DNA of 64,000 nt from Nectonema munidae (lineage: Eukaryota; Nematomorpha; Nectonematoida; Nectonematidae). This document shows, piece after piece, positions 1 through 14,300 of the stretch. The notes beneath the pieces were generated by a model, which did no database searches, was not told the DNA's origin, and worked only from the letters and a program-made list of their open reading frames with translations. The stretch is taken from assembly GCA_030549495.1 (NCBI GenBank), contig JAUIRK010000976.1, forward strand, positions 62,001-126,000, read 5' to 3'. How positions within the stretch are numbered: the stretch's first letter is position 1; every line of letters starts with the position of its first letter. A program made the translations under genes and the position numbers.

Positions 1-2130
1 TGGAATGCACAGCCAAGCTCACTATGTCCAATTGAACACAAACGCTTTGGTAGTAGGCTGATTTGTTTACAATGCTATTCAATTTGTCCTCTTCAGAATC
101 CGCGGCTATTTCACTTAAATGTTGAAAAACATTTCGTACATAAATTCGCTAAATTTCAAGTATAACCAGTTTCAAAAATTAGTTGTTTCACGGTAAAAGG
201 ATGTAAGTCATGCAGTGGACTATCACCAATCTCGAAACCACTAAACCGGACCTTCTATAATTGGGATATATTTAAATAAAATGCAAAAACATTAAAAGAC
301 AAATGAATTAGATTACGCTCTGAGATTAGCTTCGTAAAAGTGTCCGTAGAAAAAATGAGAAAACAGGCAAAAATGTTCACTTAAGAATTAAAATTGAACA
401 TACGTAGGAATATACTGACGCTTCTTTACCATGTTTTAATTTAAGGCGTTGGTTCTATTAGTCCTAACTTACAGCCGATAAAAAAGCAGCTTTAAATTTG
501 TTCTTTCGTTCATGGTGAGAATTAAAGTCTCCAAAAATCGCTCTTCATAGGAAAGACAATTTGAAAAGGCAACGTCAGATTAATCCACATTCTGAATTAT
601 TCTATCTCATTTAAAATTTCTAATTCCACTTTTAAATAAGACTAAATTTGCCTACTGATAATCCGAAAAACCACTAATCTGGGAACAGGTCAGACCCGAT
701 CACTCCGAATTAGTGATAGTCAAGTCAACCATTCAAAGGACTACATAAAATAATCGGTTTAGGAATTGCTGATTTGAAAAATCTTTCACTCACCATGTCA
801 TTAAAATCTCGTGTAACTTACATAGTTTTTTTCAAGTGCGAAAAATATTATTAAAGAGCACGCAAATTTAGATGAATGTAAATCTGATTTTATTTTTCAT
901 TCAAAAGAGTAATAAGTGCTGGCTTATTTTTAGCTTACAATTTAATGGTTTTAATTTTCACTTAATCCCCACAGGATATATAATATTGTATGCATCATTT
1001 AACTTTCCTTCAGGCAAAAATGTTTATATTGTCCAAATTACTCAGTAATGGCATCTTGATCTTTCACTTGAACATTAGAATCATTCAAAACTTTTTCCGC
1101 CATTAAAACCCTATGTGATTTCTTTGTGTAGTATTTTAACCAGTGATGGCCTACGTTACGTTTGATTTAAAGAAATTTCATATTTTGAAAGTTTCCTTTT
1201 TTCATATTCTAAAAAACACGACATTAAAAAAACATATCGAAATTTTGAAGAAAAAAAAATAGAAAAGTAATAACGTAATCAAACATGATCACAAAGATTT
1301 GTTTGATATTTTTTACCTCCGATATTCAAAATTATGTTTTTTAATTTTAATTTCTATATAATATTCTTTTTTAAGGAATTTGAAATTATATAGTTTGTTA
1401 AGCAAAAATGAGAATTATCAAATTTAAATTCATCTTTACTAAATCAACCACAAGAGTAGAAATTTACCTAAGATTAGTTGTTATAAAAGAATTAGTTTAA
1501 ACAGACCTAATAGAGGAAGGGTTTGTAGAAATAAAGCAAAACATATTTGGGATTTATTAATTCAAAAATTCTAAAATAATTTCTAGTTTTTTGCATAGTC
1601 CATAAAACATGTTATACAAATAGAGTCAGTAAAACAAAAGTCCGTGATACTACAGGACACTTAATATAACATTTTTCATTGAAAAATATAATGTAAAAAG
1701 TTAAAAATCACTATTTTAGAAAAAAAAGATATTTTTTCATGCAACTATAAAGAACTATTAAAAAAGTAAATGACGCGCTCCTCCTCGAAAAGAGAGATTT
1801 CCTATTTCGCTATCTATAGCTTGAAACAACTATCCAAATTCTTTCTGACGAATGAAAAATGATTTAATATTTGCAAAAGAAACTTATTTTCAATCTTTTA
1901 TAAAAATTATAATTAGAGTAATTTTAATTACAAATTATAGCGCACTTATAAATATAATTGGATTATATTTTTACTGTTGGATAGATTTTACGCTGATTGG
2001 TTCATACCTAATTTTGAGGTGAATCAGCGCAAGATATTTGACATAATATTTAAACTAAGACGTAAATCTAGGAGGGTTTTTTTCTAAATAAATTACAAAG
2101 AAAAGGCGAAAAGTGAATTTTAAAATGTAC
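1..2130. other. AT-rich stretch downstream of the last located POLE exon
   Basis: Presumed POLE intron, since the gene must continue leftwards. I found no exon, repeat or RNA gene here on either strand. Confidence 0.5.
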
Positions 2131-2309
2131 TAATAATGATTTAATTCTTTGCCTCCTAGATCAGAACGCCTAGTAGGAGAGCACCATAGAACGTGCGAAT
2201 TCTTGTACAATTTCCGCGCATAAATAATGTCCGACGTAAACACGATGGAGTCGTTTGAGTATAAATTTCCAACCGGAATATTCAACAAGCACGCTTCTTC
2301 TTTGTACAT
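2131..2309 (-). CDS. POLE: POLE located exon 29 (last in window)
   Basis: Reads [38 protein letters not shown] and RRSDLGGKE, matching the IPVGNLPED...LWLSP..RPDLGGKE block of POLE. Not open as a long frame; found by continuing the homology. The donor at 2130-2129 (GTACAT) leaves two nucleotides; this 3' border is the least certain one in the gene. The gene continues beyond the left edge. Confidence 0.87.
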
Positions 2310-5300
2310 CTGAAAGAAATATAAGTTAGAAAAAAGAAAATCAAACCGTTAGATTAACAAAGAGCCTTGTGTATACTTTTTTTTACAAGTTTCAATGCAA
2401 AAATTCATAAGGAACAAAGTTGAATTATGGTCCATTTTGAAAATCACATTTATACACGATACTGTACCTTATACTTTCATAATACGTTTGTTTTTTATTT
2501 TTCCTAAAAAAAATTTTATCTATAAAATTTTATAGACAGAAATACTTCGAAAGATAAATATTTATCATTGACGATGCACTGTTTATTTTTTATGCTTTCT
2601 TATTGCCAGATGAAATTAAGAATTAATTGTACTACTTATATATTTACAATTTTGCATTTGTGGAACTTTTGATTACAAATATTTTAATCAACTTCTAAAG
2701 TAACACTGTAGTAAAAGTAAGGATGATAAACTTATGGTTGCATTCACCACAACAAGTATACACAATATAACCTTATGAAGATAGATTAAAATAAATTTAC
2801 CACCATTCAACAGTTAATTGTTAACACCAATTTTTAGAGTGTAGGTCTAATTCATGCAACATCAATTCACATAAACAAAGCTATTAACTCTTAAAAAAGA
2901 ATAAAATGAAAGAAAATTACTTGAAGAATCGAGTCCAGGTTAAACAAGCTTGTGATGATGCGTCTTGCAGCGATTGCTTGCCAATCTATAACGTTGAACT
3001 GAATTGTGCTTTTATTTGTAGACAGTTGTACAAGGGGAAAGTTATTGGCCAGTGAACCAAATTTGATACTCAATTCTGATTGAGCCTCATTTGAGTCAAG
3101 GACTAAGTAAATAGGAACAGTTGAATCTTCTTTAATTTCAGACAAAATTTTGTTTATTTTTTTAAATAATGTTTCTATTGAAGTCTCTACCAACACCTAA
3201 ACAATAAAAAAATTAAGCTCTAAAAGTATGATACACAAAAAGAGCAATCATACTCTTTAAGGAGACGCCCAATTTTTTTTACACAATTTAAAATGCTTTT
3301 TTAAAATGTCCGATATTTCACTAAGAATACACCCTTGAACAATTGAAAAAAAAATATTGAGACATGCGTAGAAACACAGTGGCCAGTTTAACGCTATTAG
3401 ACAAAATGTTGAGTTTTTTTAGTTTTCGGTATCGCATCCAAAGAAAGAAAATTCAATTATATGATCACAATGGGGAACCGAACCTAGAATAACTGGGTTG
3501 AGACCGTACGCTCCCAACACTAAGCCAACTTCTGAAGTGAGTTTTATGTATAATAAGTAATGTTATGGTGTTGTATATAGGACAATCCTAAAAAAAGATT
3601 TTTGAGTAAAACAGCAATCATTAGTTTGTAGAATTTTTTTGTAAGCAACTGAGGGTATTAGAGAATGAAAAAGATTGAAAGAGAAATACTTCAAACGTCA
3701 CGTCTTTATCTTGAAGCAAAGAGGAGGTGTTGTATTGCAGGTACATTTTTGAAAAGGCTTGACTGGAAAGAGTTTGTGTTTTGACGGTATCAAAGAAATA
3801 AACATACCCTTTTTTATTAATAGGATTCATCAAGAATAAGATACTTTTGTTACTGTTGCTGTCAAGAAGTAGGTAAATCGGCTTTATCACTTCTAAAATA
3901 TTTTAATGTAAAATTTAAGGAAAAGTAAAGAAGGATATATAAATATAACCGTAGACACGACTTAAAAATAACAGGATATTTTGGTGCTTGTTTTCAGAAA
4001 CGTCTCGCACTTATAAAAATGGGCTTATTCTTTTGCAAATATTATGTAGATGGGATATAGTAGAAACTTACTTTTATAAGAAAATTGAATTTTCTAAATT
4101 CTAATGGACATAAAAATATCTTAATTTTATCAAGGTTTCATTCTGCACTGTTAATAACCCATTAGCTCCGAAAAAAGCAGATAACTAATTTGATAAACAT
4201 CAAATCAAAAGCTCAACCGCGTTCTTTATAAAAAGATTTCAATAATTTATCATTGATACGAAGTACTTGGAAGCTGCTTGTAAGATGAAAGCAAGCTAAG
4301 ATTAATAAAATCAAAATACCACTTTTGATGTAGTTACTGACTTTGCATGTGTATTTATTGGTGCAATCTTTCAAGGAAAAGAGATCGATGTCGAAAAGAG
4401 ATGACGAGGAGTTTTTGGGTTGGGAAGATGAGTTAACTGCTGTAAAAGCGCCAATATGGAGTAGAGCACGAAACAATGGATCTATGTTACTCTCATAGAG
4501 TCCTTCGACATCGGGATGAGAGAACTGACATTTCAACTCACTTTTGTGCGTCTATAAAAATGAATATGTTGAAAGGAACGGTCTATAATTTACTATTTTT
4601 ACTCATAAGTATAGTTATTATAAATCAAGCATTCTCGGAGATAAAAGTATTGTAATGATGTATTTAGTTTGGCCTGTAAATTCATGGCAAACTGAAAAAT
4701 GAATCTGTATCAAATAGTTGTTTAGTTAAAAGTCGTCATTCTATTGGAGGCGTACATACATTCTATGGGTCGCAAATTTTTATACATTACATGTTGCTTG
4801 ATTCATTAATTTGATTGGTTATTTGTATTGAGCAACAAAACTCTAATGCGTCTTTCGCATTCATACCTTTTGCTACCGCTGAAGAACGATAACGAAATTA
4901 TTCAACATGTCAGTTTGATATTTAAATTTTAAACATAATATTTTAATAACTAATGCATCTGATTAATTTGGATTTAGTATAAAAATAAAAATATATTTAA
5001 AAATATATTTACAAAAACTGATATTTATCTTTAATACTTGAAGGTAGGAGGAATTTTCTAATGAATATTTTAGCCTACACTTCTATATTACACGTGTGTA
5101 TGTGAATTTCGAGATGATTTATTTTTGACTCCCCCAAAAGAAACATGTGCTAATAGGAATATGCCGAAATCAACATCTGTGCGTGTAAAAGAGTTGACAT
5201 ATGGCTAAGGGAGCGCCAAAGATTTTGAGGCAATTTATTTGTATCTCTTGGGGTTTGTTAAGAAAGAAATATAAAAGTAAAGGAGGCCATTATTAAATAA

Positions 5301-8300
5301 GAATGATAAGACTTTGAAAGTTGTGCTTCTAGGAGTATAACTCTGATTTTAGTTATGAAAAATAAATATTATCTAAATATATAAATATTTAAGTTGTGTT
5401 GTCATTAATGCTTTTGGGAGCAAACGTTTACGCCAGACGCCCTTTCTGACGCGACCTTCAAATTTTTGACTTAATTAAATGATTGATCGATATATAGATG
5501 AAATAGTATATGATGACATCAATTGAATCAATGATGGGTGAAGGATTGGGATACTTTTATATATTTGAATTAAAGGATGTGATTTCGCAAAGCGAATTTG
5601 CTTTCTTTGTTCATTTTGAAAATGTGGGAAAGCAAAAGAATTGAATTTAAAATAAACGAATATTTTTATATCGGCAAATTAGTTTGATCTGCAATAATAC
5701 CGTAATATTAACGTTTTATATACTTATAGTATAGAGTATTGCGCGGACAGATATACGAATTGCGAGTGCCCATTTGCAGTGAGGGGAAACAGAGAATACG
5801 GGTATGTTTATACAAAAGTGTGTTTGGATCCTAAAGTAACAAATGATATACTTCTAAATGTGAGTGTAAGCATAATGTTCGTTTAAAGATTTTTGCATCA
5901 GGTAATGAATGATAAATGAAAGAGTGCCACTCTTTAAACCTTCTTTTGTGAACGATAACAATTTATTGATAAATAGTAAATTAGGAAAGAATGTTTTTAA
6001 AAATTAAATTTCAATCAGTGAAGGCAAAAAAAATAACTAAACTTTTTACTAAGAAAAAAGTGAAGCAAAATGATATGTTTCATAAGTTTTGCCGGTGGGC
6101 GTAAATAATTCAATATGTATATGAGACAGGTTTAAAGTAAACTTTGGGACGTTGAGATTCTCTTGATATCGTCAGAAAATGCATAAAAATATCAGTTTAA
6201 AAATGTTAAGTTATACTTTTATATAAAAGACATAGAGCGGAAGCTATTTATACTTTACACACGCTGAAATTTAGTTTAATCTATTTTATAAAATCAAGAT
6301 GTAGATAACAACGTAGAAGTTCATTAGAAGATAAATAGAGAAGTTGTTGAATAGAAAGTATGAATATTCAAACTTGATAAAGTTCTTCGGATAAGGTGTA
6401 CTTGTATAGAAAGAAGTTTGTTTGGAAACGTGGAAGTACACGGTTAACTTTTTGATAGATGTAGGTTTCAGAATTCACAGCGAGATCGTCTTTTGGGACT
6501 TTACGATTCACGTAGAACACTCGTGGAATGTTAATATGAATTAGATGAAGATGGCAATCTATCAACGCCCAACACTTGAATACGCCCAGAGCTGAACTTG
6601 GAAGGACCTACAAAGAGAAGTTTTATTTTTTATATGTGTTAATAATAATTGAAGCTTTTAATAAAAAAATTTCTAATGCAAAAATGACAAGTTATATAAG
6701 GCTTCCTTCCACAGATTTCCAGACGGCCGATTCTTCACATATTTTAGAAAACAAACATAAGTTTTATCAAAATATCTCATTTTCTAAAGGCAATTTTTTT
6801 ATTAAACATCATAATAGCTTGAAAATTCCGTTAATAAATATAGAAGGAAAATAGGGACAACATTTTGAAAGATTTAAGAAAGTCAGAAATAATTGTGAAA
6901 TGTGAAGAAAGATGTAAATTATCTAAGATCACAAGGATATCATTATCACATTTGTTAAGTCTGATAAAACGAACTTGTCACTCTTGATTATAATTTTAAA
7001 ATGAATCCTTAACATTCTAGCTGAAGATACGAGATATAGTGATGTTATCAAATCTTTCAACCTTAAAGCAATTCAAGATAATATCATTCATAAATATAAA
7101 TGCTTAAAAATACTTAATGCTCAAAAATTCATTTCACGCCTTTCTAAACGCTCTTCAATTCATATAATGCCTAAAACGCCACAAATATAAAAAAATAAAC
7201 ATAAACCCAGAACAACCCGTAACAGTTGACAAACTCTTTTCGTTAACAAAGTTTATCCTACAGGATCAAATTTGTCTCATAATATATTTTGAACACGATA
7301 GTACTCATAAGTATTTACGGAATAAGTGGTCTAGTAATATGGAAGAATCTTGTCCCACATCAAAAATCTCACCAAGATCATACCTATAGATAAAGCTGTT
7401 GGTGTTGTTATAAGATAATCAAAAAAACAAAGAAAACTAAAATTCTCAAATCTTGAAACATATAACATTACAATCAAAAAGAGAACCTTTTTAGGAAACC
7501 GACACTGATTTTTCCTTCTCAACAACAGAAAAATAAACAAATGCTGACGACACAAATGACATCTTCTGCACTTTCTTTCCAGAAAATAATAACATCCAAA
7601 AACTTTTAACACGATGACTTATAGACGTTTACTCTAATGATAAAGAACTTAAGAATTTTGTCAAATATTTATTCACCAAAGAAGATAGGTCAGTAACCTC
7701 AAAAAAATAGGCCAGACTTTTTTCGAGTAAAACAACGACTCGCACGAAATTTTATAATAAAATATCAAGATGAGTACAACATTGTATTGTTTTTGAGATA
7801 ACCAATGTCCAGGATATATTTTATCATAAGTCCACTTAACAAGAAGGATAATTTTATGATTCTGCCATGATACGAAGCACGAAAGTGAATAAATAGAAGT
7901 GGAAAATCCGAGTTAACTTATTATTAATAGTAGAAAAGTTTTTCTAATTGTTTTTAGATTCCCTTTAGTTCTATATCGAAATAACGCTCTTTAGGGGAAA
8001 AATATGAAGATTTACAGTCCCTTTTTAAGCAAATATAACAAAAAATTATATATTTGCAAAAAACAAAATGAGATTTTAATCTTAAATTGAAACCTAATGT
8101 GATAGATGTAGTGGTGTTTTGTTTATCGTTTCCCTAAGTTTTGTTTTGGATAAAGAAATTCTCCTCATGTGCAATATCAAGTCTGTTTTACATTCATACG
8201 TCGTTGCAAATGATTTGCAAATTTATAGAACCATTTTTAAATGTCAGAATAAGAAGGTACGATTCAATCTAGGAATCACTACTACGCATTTCACACAGAC

Positions 8301-11300
8301 AAGTTTTGCATCTGCATTATTCATTAAATCTAGGAATTCTTCTTGAAATGTCCTGTCTTCTGAAGGCAGATCGTCAATCAATAGAGAACACGAATTATTA
8401 TTCATAAAATGATAGTATTCTCCATATTTTTGTTGTCTGTTATGAACGATTTTTTTCCACGAATTTTCATCAATAAATGTGTTGAGGTATTAATATCGCA
8501 CAAATAGACATTAGAATGAATACCATAATCATTGAGAAAAGATTATAAATATGATTATAAAAATGAAGAAGCGAAATAAGTTATATATTATCCTTGTGGT
8601 CAACATTGTGAGAATTTACTATCTATCAAAGAAACAGGTTTACTATAAAAGCTAAATTGGATAAAATTGTGTTTAAATTTGGTCTACGTTTATTCTTATG
8701 AAAAAAAATTGTATCAAATAACTCTCTTGACGATTCACCAATTTGAAAGTCATTAAATGTATAAGACAAAATAAAAATTAAACCTTTAAAATTACTACAT
8801 TCGTCTAAAAAAGTTGCTGGATATACTGACTAGATGAAAATATAAAAATTCCTTTTTATTCCGCCCCCCATTAAGGACCACACCTTCAACGAAAAAAAGT
8901 AAAGTTGGAGCTGTATTTTTTACCTGAATAACTTGCCAAGTCTTTGTCAGCATTTCCTTTCTTTTATTGATGAGGTAGCCTGTGAAATTTGAGATTGCGT
9001 TGCGTGGTCTATTTGCCTCGCCCGAATTCTTCCTATTGCGTTCAATGAAAAAATTGGTTTGCTTTTGTAACTCATTCAGTTGTTTTCTCCTCTTTGATTG
9101 AATCTTCCACTTTTGCTTATGAAAACTGAGCCATTCATCCATATTTTCCTACAAGATTTGAAACAAAGCTTAAACATGTACATGATGGGAAGAACAACTG
9201 TGCTAAACGTTTTTCCATATCTCTTCAGGTAAAAGAGTTTAGAGTGAGCACTTGATCGAAACGGGACCCACTGATAGAGGGAATATGACCGATAAAGTGG
9301 TGAAGGATCCCAATCAGACATTCACAGCACTCTTTAAACATTCAGAAAAAGATCTTTGTTTTACTTTTAGAAAATTGTTTTTTATAGGGAAAGCACAGTT
9401 TGCATTGTTCGTGAAAACATTAAGCAAAATATCAGAGCTGGGCATAAAAGCGTTAATTTCTATAATTAAGGAAATTAAAATTTTTATTTATTTTAACCTT
9501 TTAAGTTAAATTAATAAGTTTTTAACGAATCAATGAACTTCCGTTAAAACTTTTTTTTAATGATTTTTAAGTTCAATTTGTTCCATTCAATTTAATGAAG
9601 GTATCTTATTTTTTACGATTTAAATAATTTTAATTTAATTTTTCAATTTGGATTGTAAATGATACTATTTTACCAATTTGTAAAATTTTGATAACTTGAA
9701 TTCTTTCCAGAGATTTTATAATTATATTTTTTTAAGCTTATTTAGAAATTTTAGAAAAAGTTTTAATGTCTAATCCAAAAATAAATCGGGAGGGCAACAA
9801 GGATAATGAAAATCCTTGGCACTATCTGGGAGATGATTTTTCAATTAATCGCAAAGATGGGAATAAAATAGTTTTTAACTGCAAGATTTGCTTACCTGCA
9901 AATGTACTTATTGAAGTACATAAGCCAAGCCTTAGCAGTCTGAAGCATGATGTCAAAAGAAACCATCAGGCTAATTTTATAAAATTTGAAGAGGAAATTA
10001 AATTAGACTCACTCCAACGAAAATCAAAAGACTTTTTGATTTTGTACCGGTAAAAAAAATGCATCAAACCGACTTCCACATATGCATTTTAAAAGTTCGC
10101 GCCAACAAACTATAACAGAGTCCTTAGAAATTGCTTCTTCTACTGGTAATATATCTCAGACTTCACGTAGTCGAGTCTAAATCTTTTGAAGAGCTGATTA
10201 AAACCTTGAATCACAGGAAAAGCTCTATGTCTAGAAGACCTAGACAAATTGTCAATCTATAGCCGGATTTAAAACAATATCTAATAAGTAGGGACAACAA
10301 AAATTGACCTATAAATTCTCAAAAAATTAACCTAACGACTTCAAAAAGTTGACGTTATTTGTAAAAAAATAGACCTAAAAAATAATTTGTAATTAGTAGG
10401 GCAGTTAAAAAGTTACTTAAAAATCGTCAAATAATTGACTTGAAAGGAAAAAATATTGATCTATATAATAATAATTAGAAATCTATAATTTTTAAGGAAT
10501 TTTCTTTTTAAGAAAAGATGTTTTTTATTGAAAAATGAATTGATAAAAAATTTGTTCAATTTTTAATGTAAATGTAATTTTTTTTTTATTAAAATGTAAA
10601 ATAGTTTATGAGAAACAGGGTAAAATTTCCCATTTTTGCAAAAAAAAAATTATATACAATAATTCTGCATAATTTGACACTTTAGATACTCGGTTTTATT
10701 TTTAAACAAATTCGGTATTAAAAAATATTTTTTTAAAAGTTTTGCCCAACTTAAAACATCGAGGATAAAAGTAAATCTTAGGAATTTAAATCGCGCGTGT
10801 TTGAAAACAAAGCGTCTGTTAAATGAGTTTTTTTATACAAATTCAAACATATTATTTTATTTTTTGTGACACTGTTGCCGAATTTAGATTGAGAGTATTG
10901 AAAGTAATGTCAAAAATTAAACAAAAATGCCATATGAATATTTAGGAAGAAGGATTTTCAAAAAATATTTTTCACAAAATGGTAATCTAATTCTAAAATA
11001 AATACTTTTTACAGAGAAAAAATTGACTTATAAAAATTTTTAAATTAAAAAATAAAGGCATTTAAAATATTGGTTCTTCAAAGAATCTCAAAAACGTTAA
11101 AATAAAAAAATTTGACTTTAAATGCCCTACTAAGGTTTTTTCTGACATAATAGTGAAAGAAGCAAAGAACTGTAATCTGAAGTCAATAGAAGATAAAGCA
11201 AAAAAGGTTACAAACCAAAACCTGCTGTTTTTGTGTGAAAAGGTTTTAATTGGTTTGTTCATCAAAACAAACACAGCGATTCCGTCAAGCGCAGCAGTTA

Positions 11301-14300
11301 AGTGCTTGTTTTCAACTGGAAATGAAACTCGCAGGAACATGAAACTTCTTTTTTCGAAAGGAAATAATCATTTTATGAAGGAAAACATCTCAATGAAATG
11401 AAATTTTTTAATTTAGAATAAAAGCCTCAAATTTAAGATCGTTTTATAAATAAAGTTGTTATCAATGTTTACTATTGGGTTAACGGTTTAAAGTAACCTC
11501 AGTTAAAATCCAACAAATTAAAAATGGGCTTAAAATTTCCAAAATTCCTTCCAAAATGCTCGAAGTCAATTTTTTGTTTAACATTGCACACATTTGCTAA
11601 ATATATACAAAAGAATATTCAAGCCATAGCGAAATTGATATTCAAAATGGAATCTTTTCTTTAAATTTGAATAATAATAATATAACTTTACAAAGAAACA
11701 ACAAATTGTTGATAAAGATCGATGTAAAGTTGTGATTATTGTTCAAAATACTTAGAAGAGAATGTAATCAAATAGAACACATTTGACAAGCACTGATAGA
11801 GAAAAACATGAACTCCTTAGTGTTTAGCACGCATATGAATTCTTTGGGTCACCGCATCGTGTGAATCAAGCTAAAATTGTTCCAAAACAGAGAATAATAA
11901 AAAGATGAAAAAAAGAACTTTCTCGTAATGATCATTTTGATCTGGGGTTTATTCAATGATGTTAATAATAATAAAAATTCAAGTATATATCTTGTGACAC
12001 ACGGATTATTTATTGAAGGTATTAGAGGGTAAATGCTGAACAAGATGATGCTTAGGATAGAGGAAAATGGAGGCTCAAGATCATGGCCACAGACCCCCCC
12101 CCCCCCCCACTTGGGGACAAGGTGTAGAAGAAGAGGGTAAATGCGTATTTATTAAAAATAATTGTAATGAGTATAGGGGTTATCCATGAAGGTTTCTTCG
12201 AAATCGCTTTCATTAAAAGTATGCATAGTATAGGGGTGATTCGTCGCTTTTTTCTTTTAACACACAAAAGTAGATAATATAAATTGACGCTTTTTTGAAA
12301 AATGGAGAGTGGTTATGCAGGAAATAATTGGAATAATGTAAAACCGAGTGAGCAAAATACATTAAAAGAGTAGGGATAGTATGCTATCTATCATACACCT
12401 TTAAACCAGGGATAAAAAAAAAGCTAAATTTTGGGCAGGTAAAAAGATTGAAATACCTCATTTGGTGGAATTCCAAGTAATTCTTGCCAGGATAAAAGAG
12501 AAGTATCATTCTTGTTATTTTGACTTGAGTGAGTGGAATCAAGTAAGCTCTTCTTTATCGATGTCAACTAGAAAATATATAATCGTATTTAGAAGAAATA
12601 TCCTTCTTTTTGAACATCTTATGCTCTAAGATTAAATAAATAAAGCTAAAAAGTGCTTTCGCGCATGTTAAATGTTTGCTGTTAATGGTCGTACTTGATA
12701 ATGATTCCCCACCTAGCTACAAACTACTCATTTAGGAGTGAGGTATGAAAAAAGTGTCTTAACCCTTTCAAGCACAATGGGTATAACACGCAAAACAAAA
12801 AAGTGATATGAAAATTTTTTCAAAAAAAGCACAGAAATAACTTTTTAAAAAAAATGCTTGAAAGTAGAAAGAAAATAGAAAAAATGCGAAAATCGATTAA
12901 GGTACATTAAATATAAGCGGGAGAGAAATGGGAATTAAGCGAAGCGTATCAATACACATTATATTAAAATAGCTGTCATGATATTGGTATTATACGTGTA
13001 TACAACTACGTGCTGCATGTGTTTCATCTTTTTAATGTATACTTATAACGTAGGAAATAAAGAGTTCTGGTTCACACTTTGTATAATTTTACATAAGAGT
13101 ATATGAATTCAGGTAGTTCATTGAACCCCTGAATATTTGAGAGAATTGATGCAGTCGTTGTTTTACTTACGAAAAACAACTTTTTGGTTAGTCCAAACTA
13201 ACGTTTCATGAATAGGCATTACATGAAATGACTGGGGCTTTAGTAATTCACGAACTTCATAAGTAAAACAGTGATTTCACGATTTCCATGAATCCCAGTT
13301 TTACTGTAAAAAATATTAACACCTTTTTATAGAATTAAGGATATACAGAAAGATTTGCGAGGAATAAAAACTAAAATTCAAAATAACAAAAACTGACCAA
13401 CCTTGGCAGTGATATTTTTGCGAGTCTTTGTCTTAAAAACCTCATCTATCGTCTTTTGCTTAAAGGAATCATTAGTGTTCATTAATTTTTTATGCAGCCA
13501 ATCAGGATGCATGATTCGAGAAACAGGATTCTTTATCTAAAATTATTATTTTTGTAAAAAAAACACATTATTATGCCATGGAATATTGCTTACATGTTGC
13601 ATTGCAGCGGGTATAGTAATGATTTTCTGGATGGTTCCACTCAAACGTTCAATATAATAATCCCAGTCAAGGATGTCACGAACATCAATTTTACCATGGA
13701 CGGCAGAAAAATCTGTTTTCAGCCATTTCTTCAGGTAGTGTCGTTTAATTTGAGGCTCAGCTTGAAAAATAACAACCGGGATAGCTCTTTCTGTGACAGG
13801 TGTGCCCTCGGGTTTTTTTGCAATAATAAATTGACAGTTCAATCCTTTATCTTTTACCATTTGATCACCTAGAAACTAAAGGAAGTCTTTTGCCAGGGCT
13901 ATAAAGTATGTTTTGAAAAATTACTTCTGCAAGTCTTTTTGCAGTACTTATCGAAGTTGACTTTTGTTCACCATATTCTTCTAAAGTCCTAGACATATTC
14001 CGATTTTCAGATATCAGGGCTAAAACATCTTGATCTGACATATTTTCACCCTTAATCACAAAGTAAACTGACATTCATTGATTTAGGACAAATATGTATA
14101 CACAATTCGTATTTCCAAGCCCTCCCATTCTGCAATCAACAGAAATGAGTTTTTTAAGTTCAACGTCAACTTGGTTAAATTACGCAGTAACACTATAATT
14201 ATAGTCCGAATTATACATGTACAATAGACTCCTTCTTAGCGACCATTTTCTTACAGTCGCAATATTGTGTCTATCTTTAAGCATAGTTTTTACTTCCTCT

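Noticed and set aside
9149-9321. Upstream minus-strand frame continuing past POLE exon 24
   Set aside because: Out of frame with the exon, lies beyond a good acceptor, and has no family similarity.
12759-12790. TTAACCCTTTCAAGC as a piggyBac terminus
   Set aside because: No inverted partner found within the expected distance.
13573-13872. 99-codon plus-strand open frame
   Set aside because: Antisense of POLE exon 21 ([11 protein letters not shown] on the other strand).
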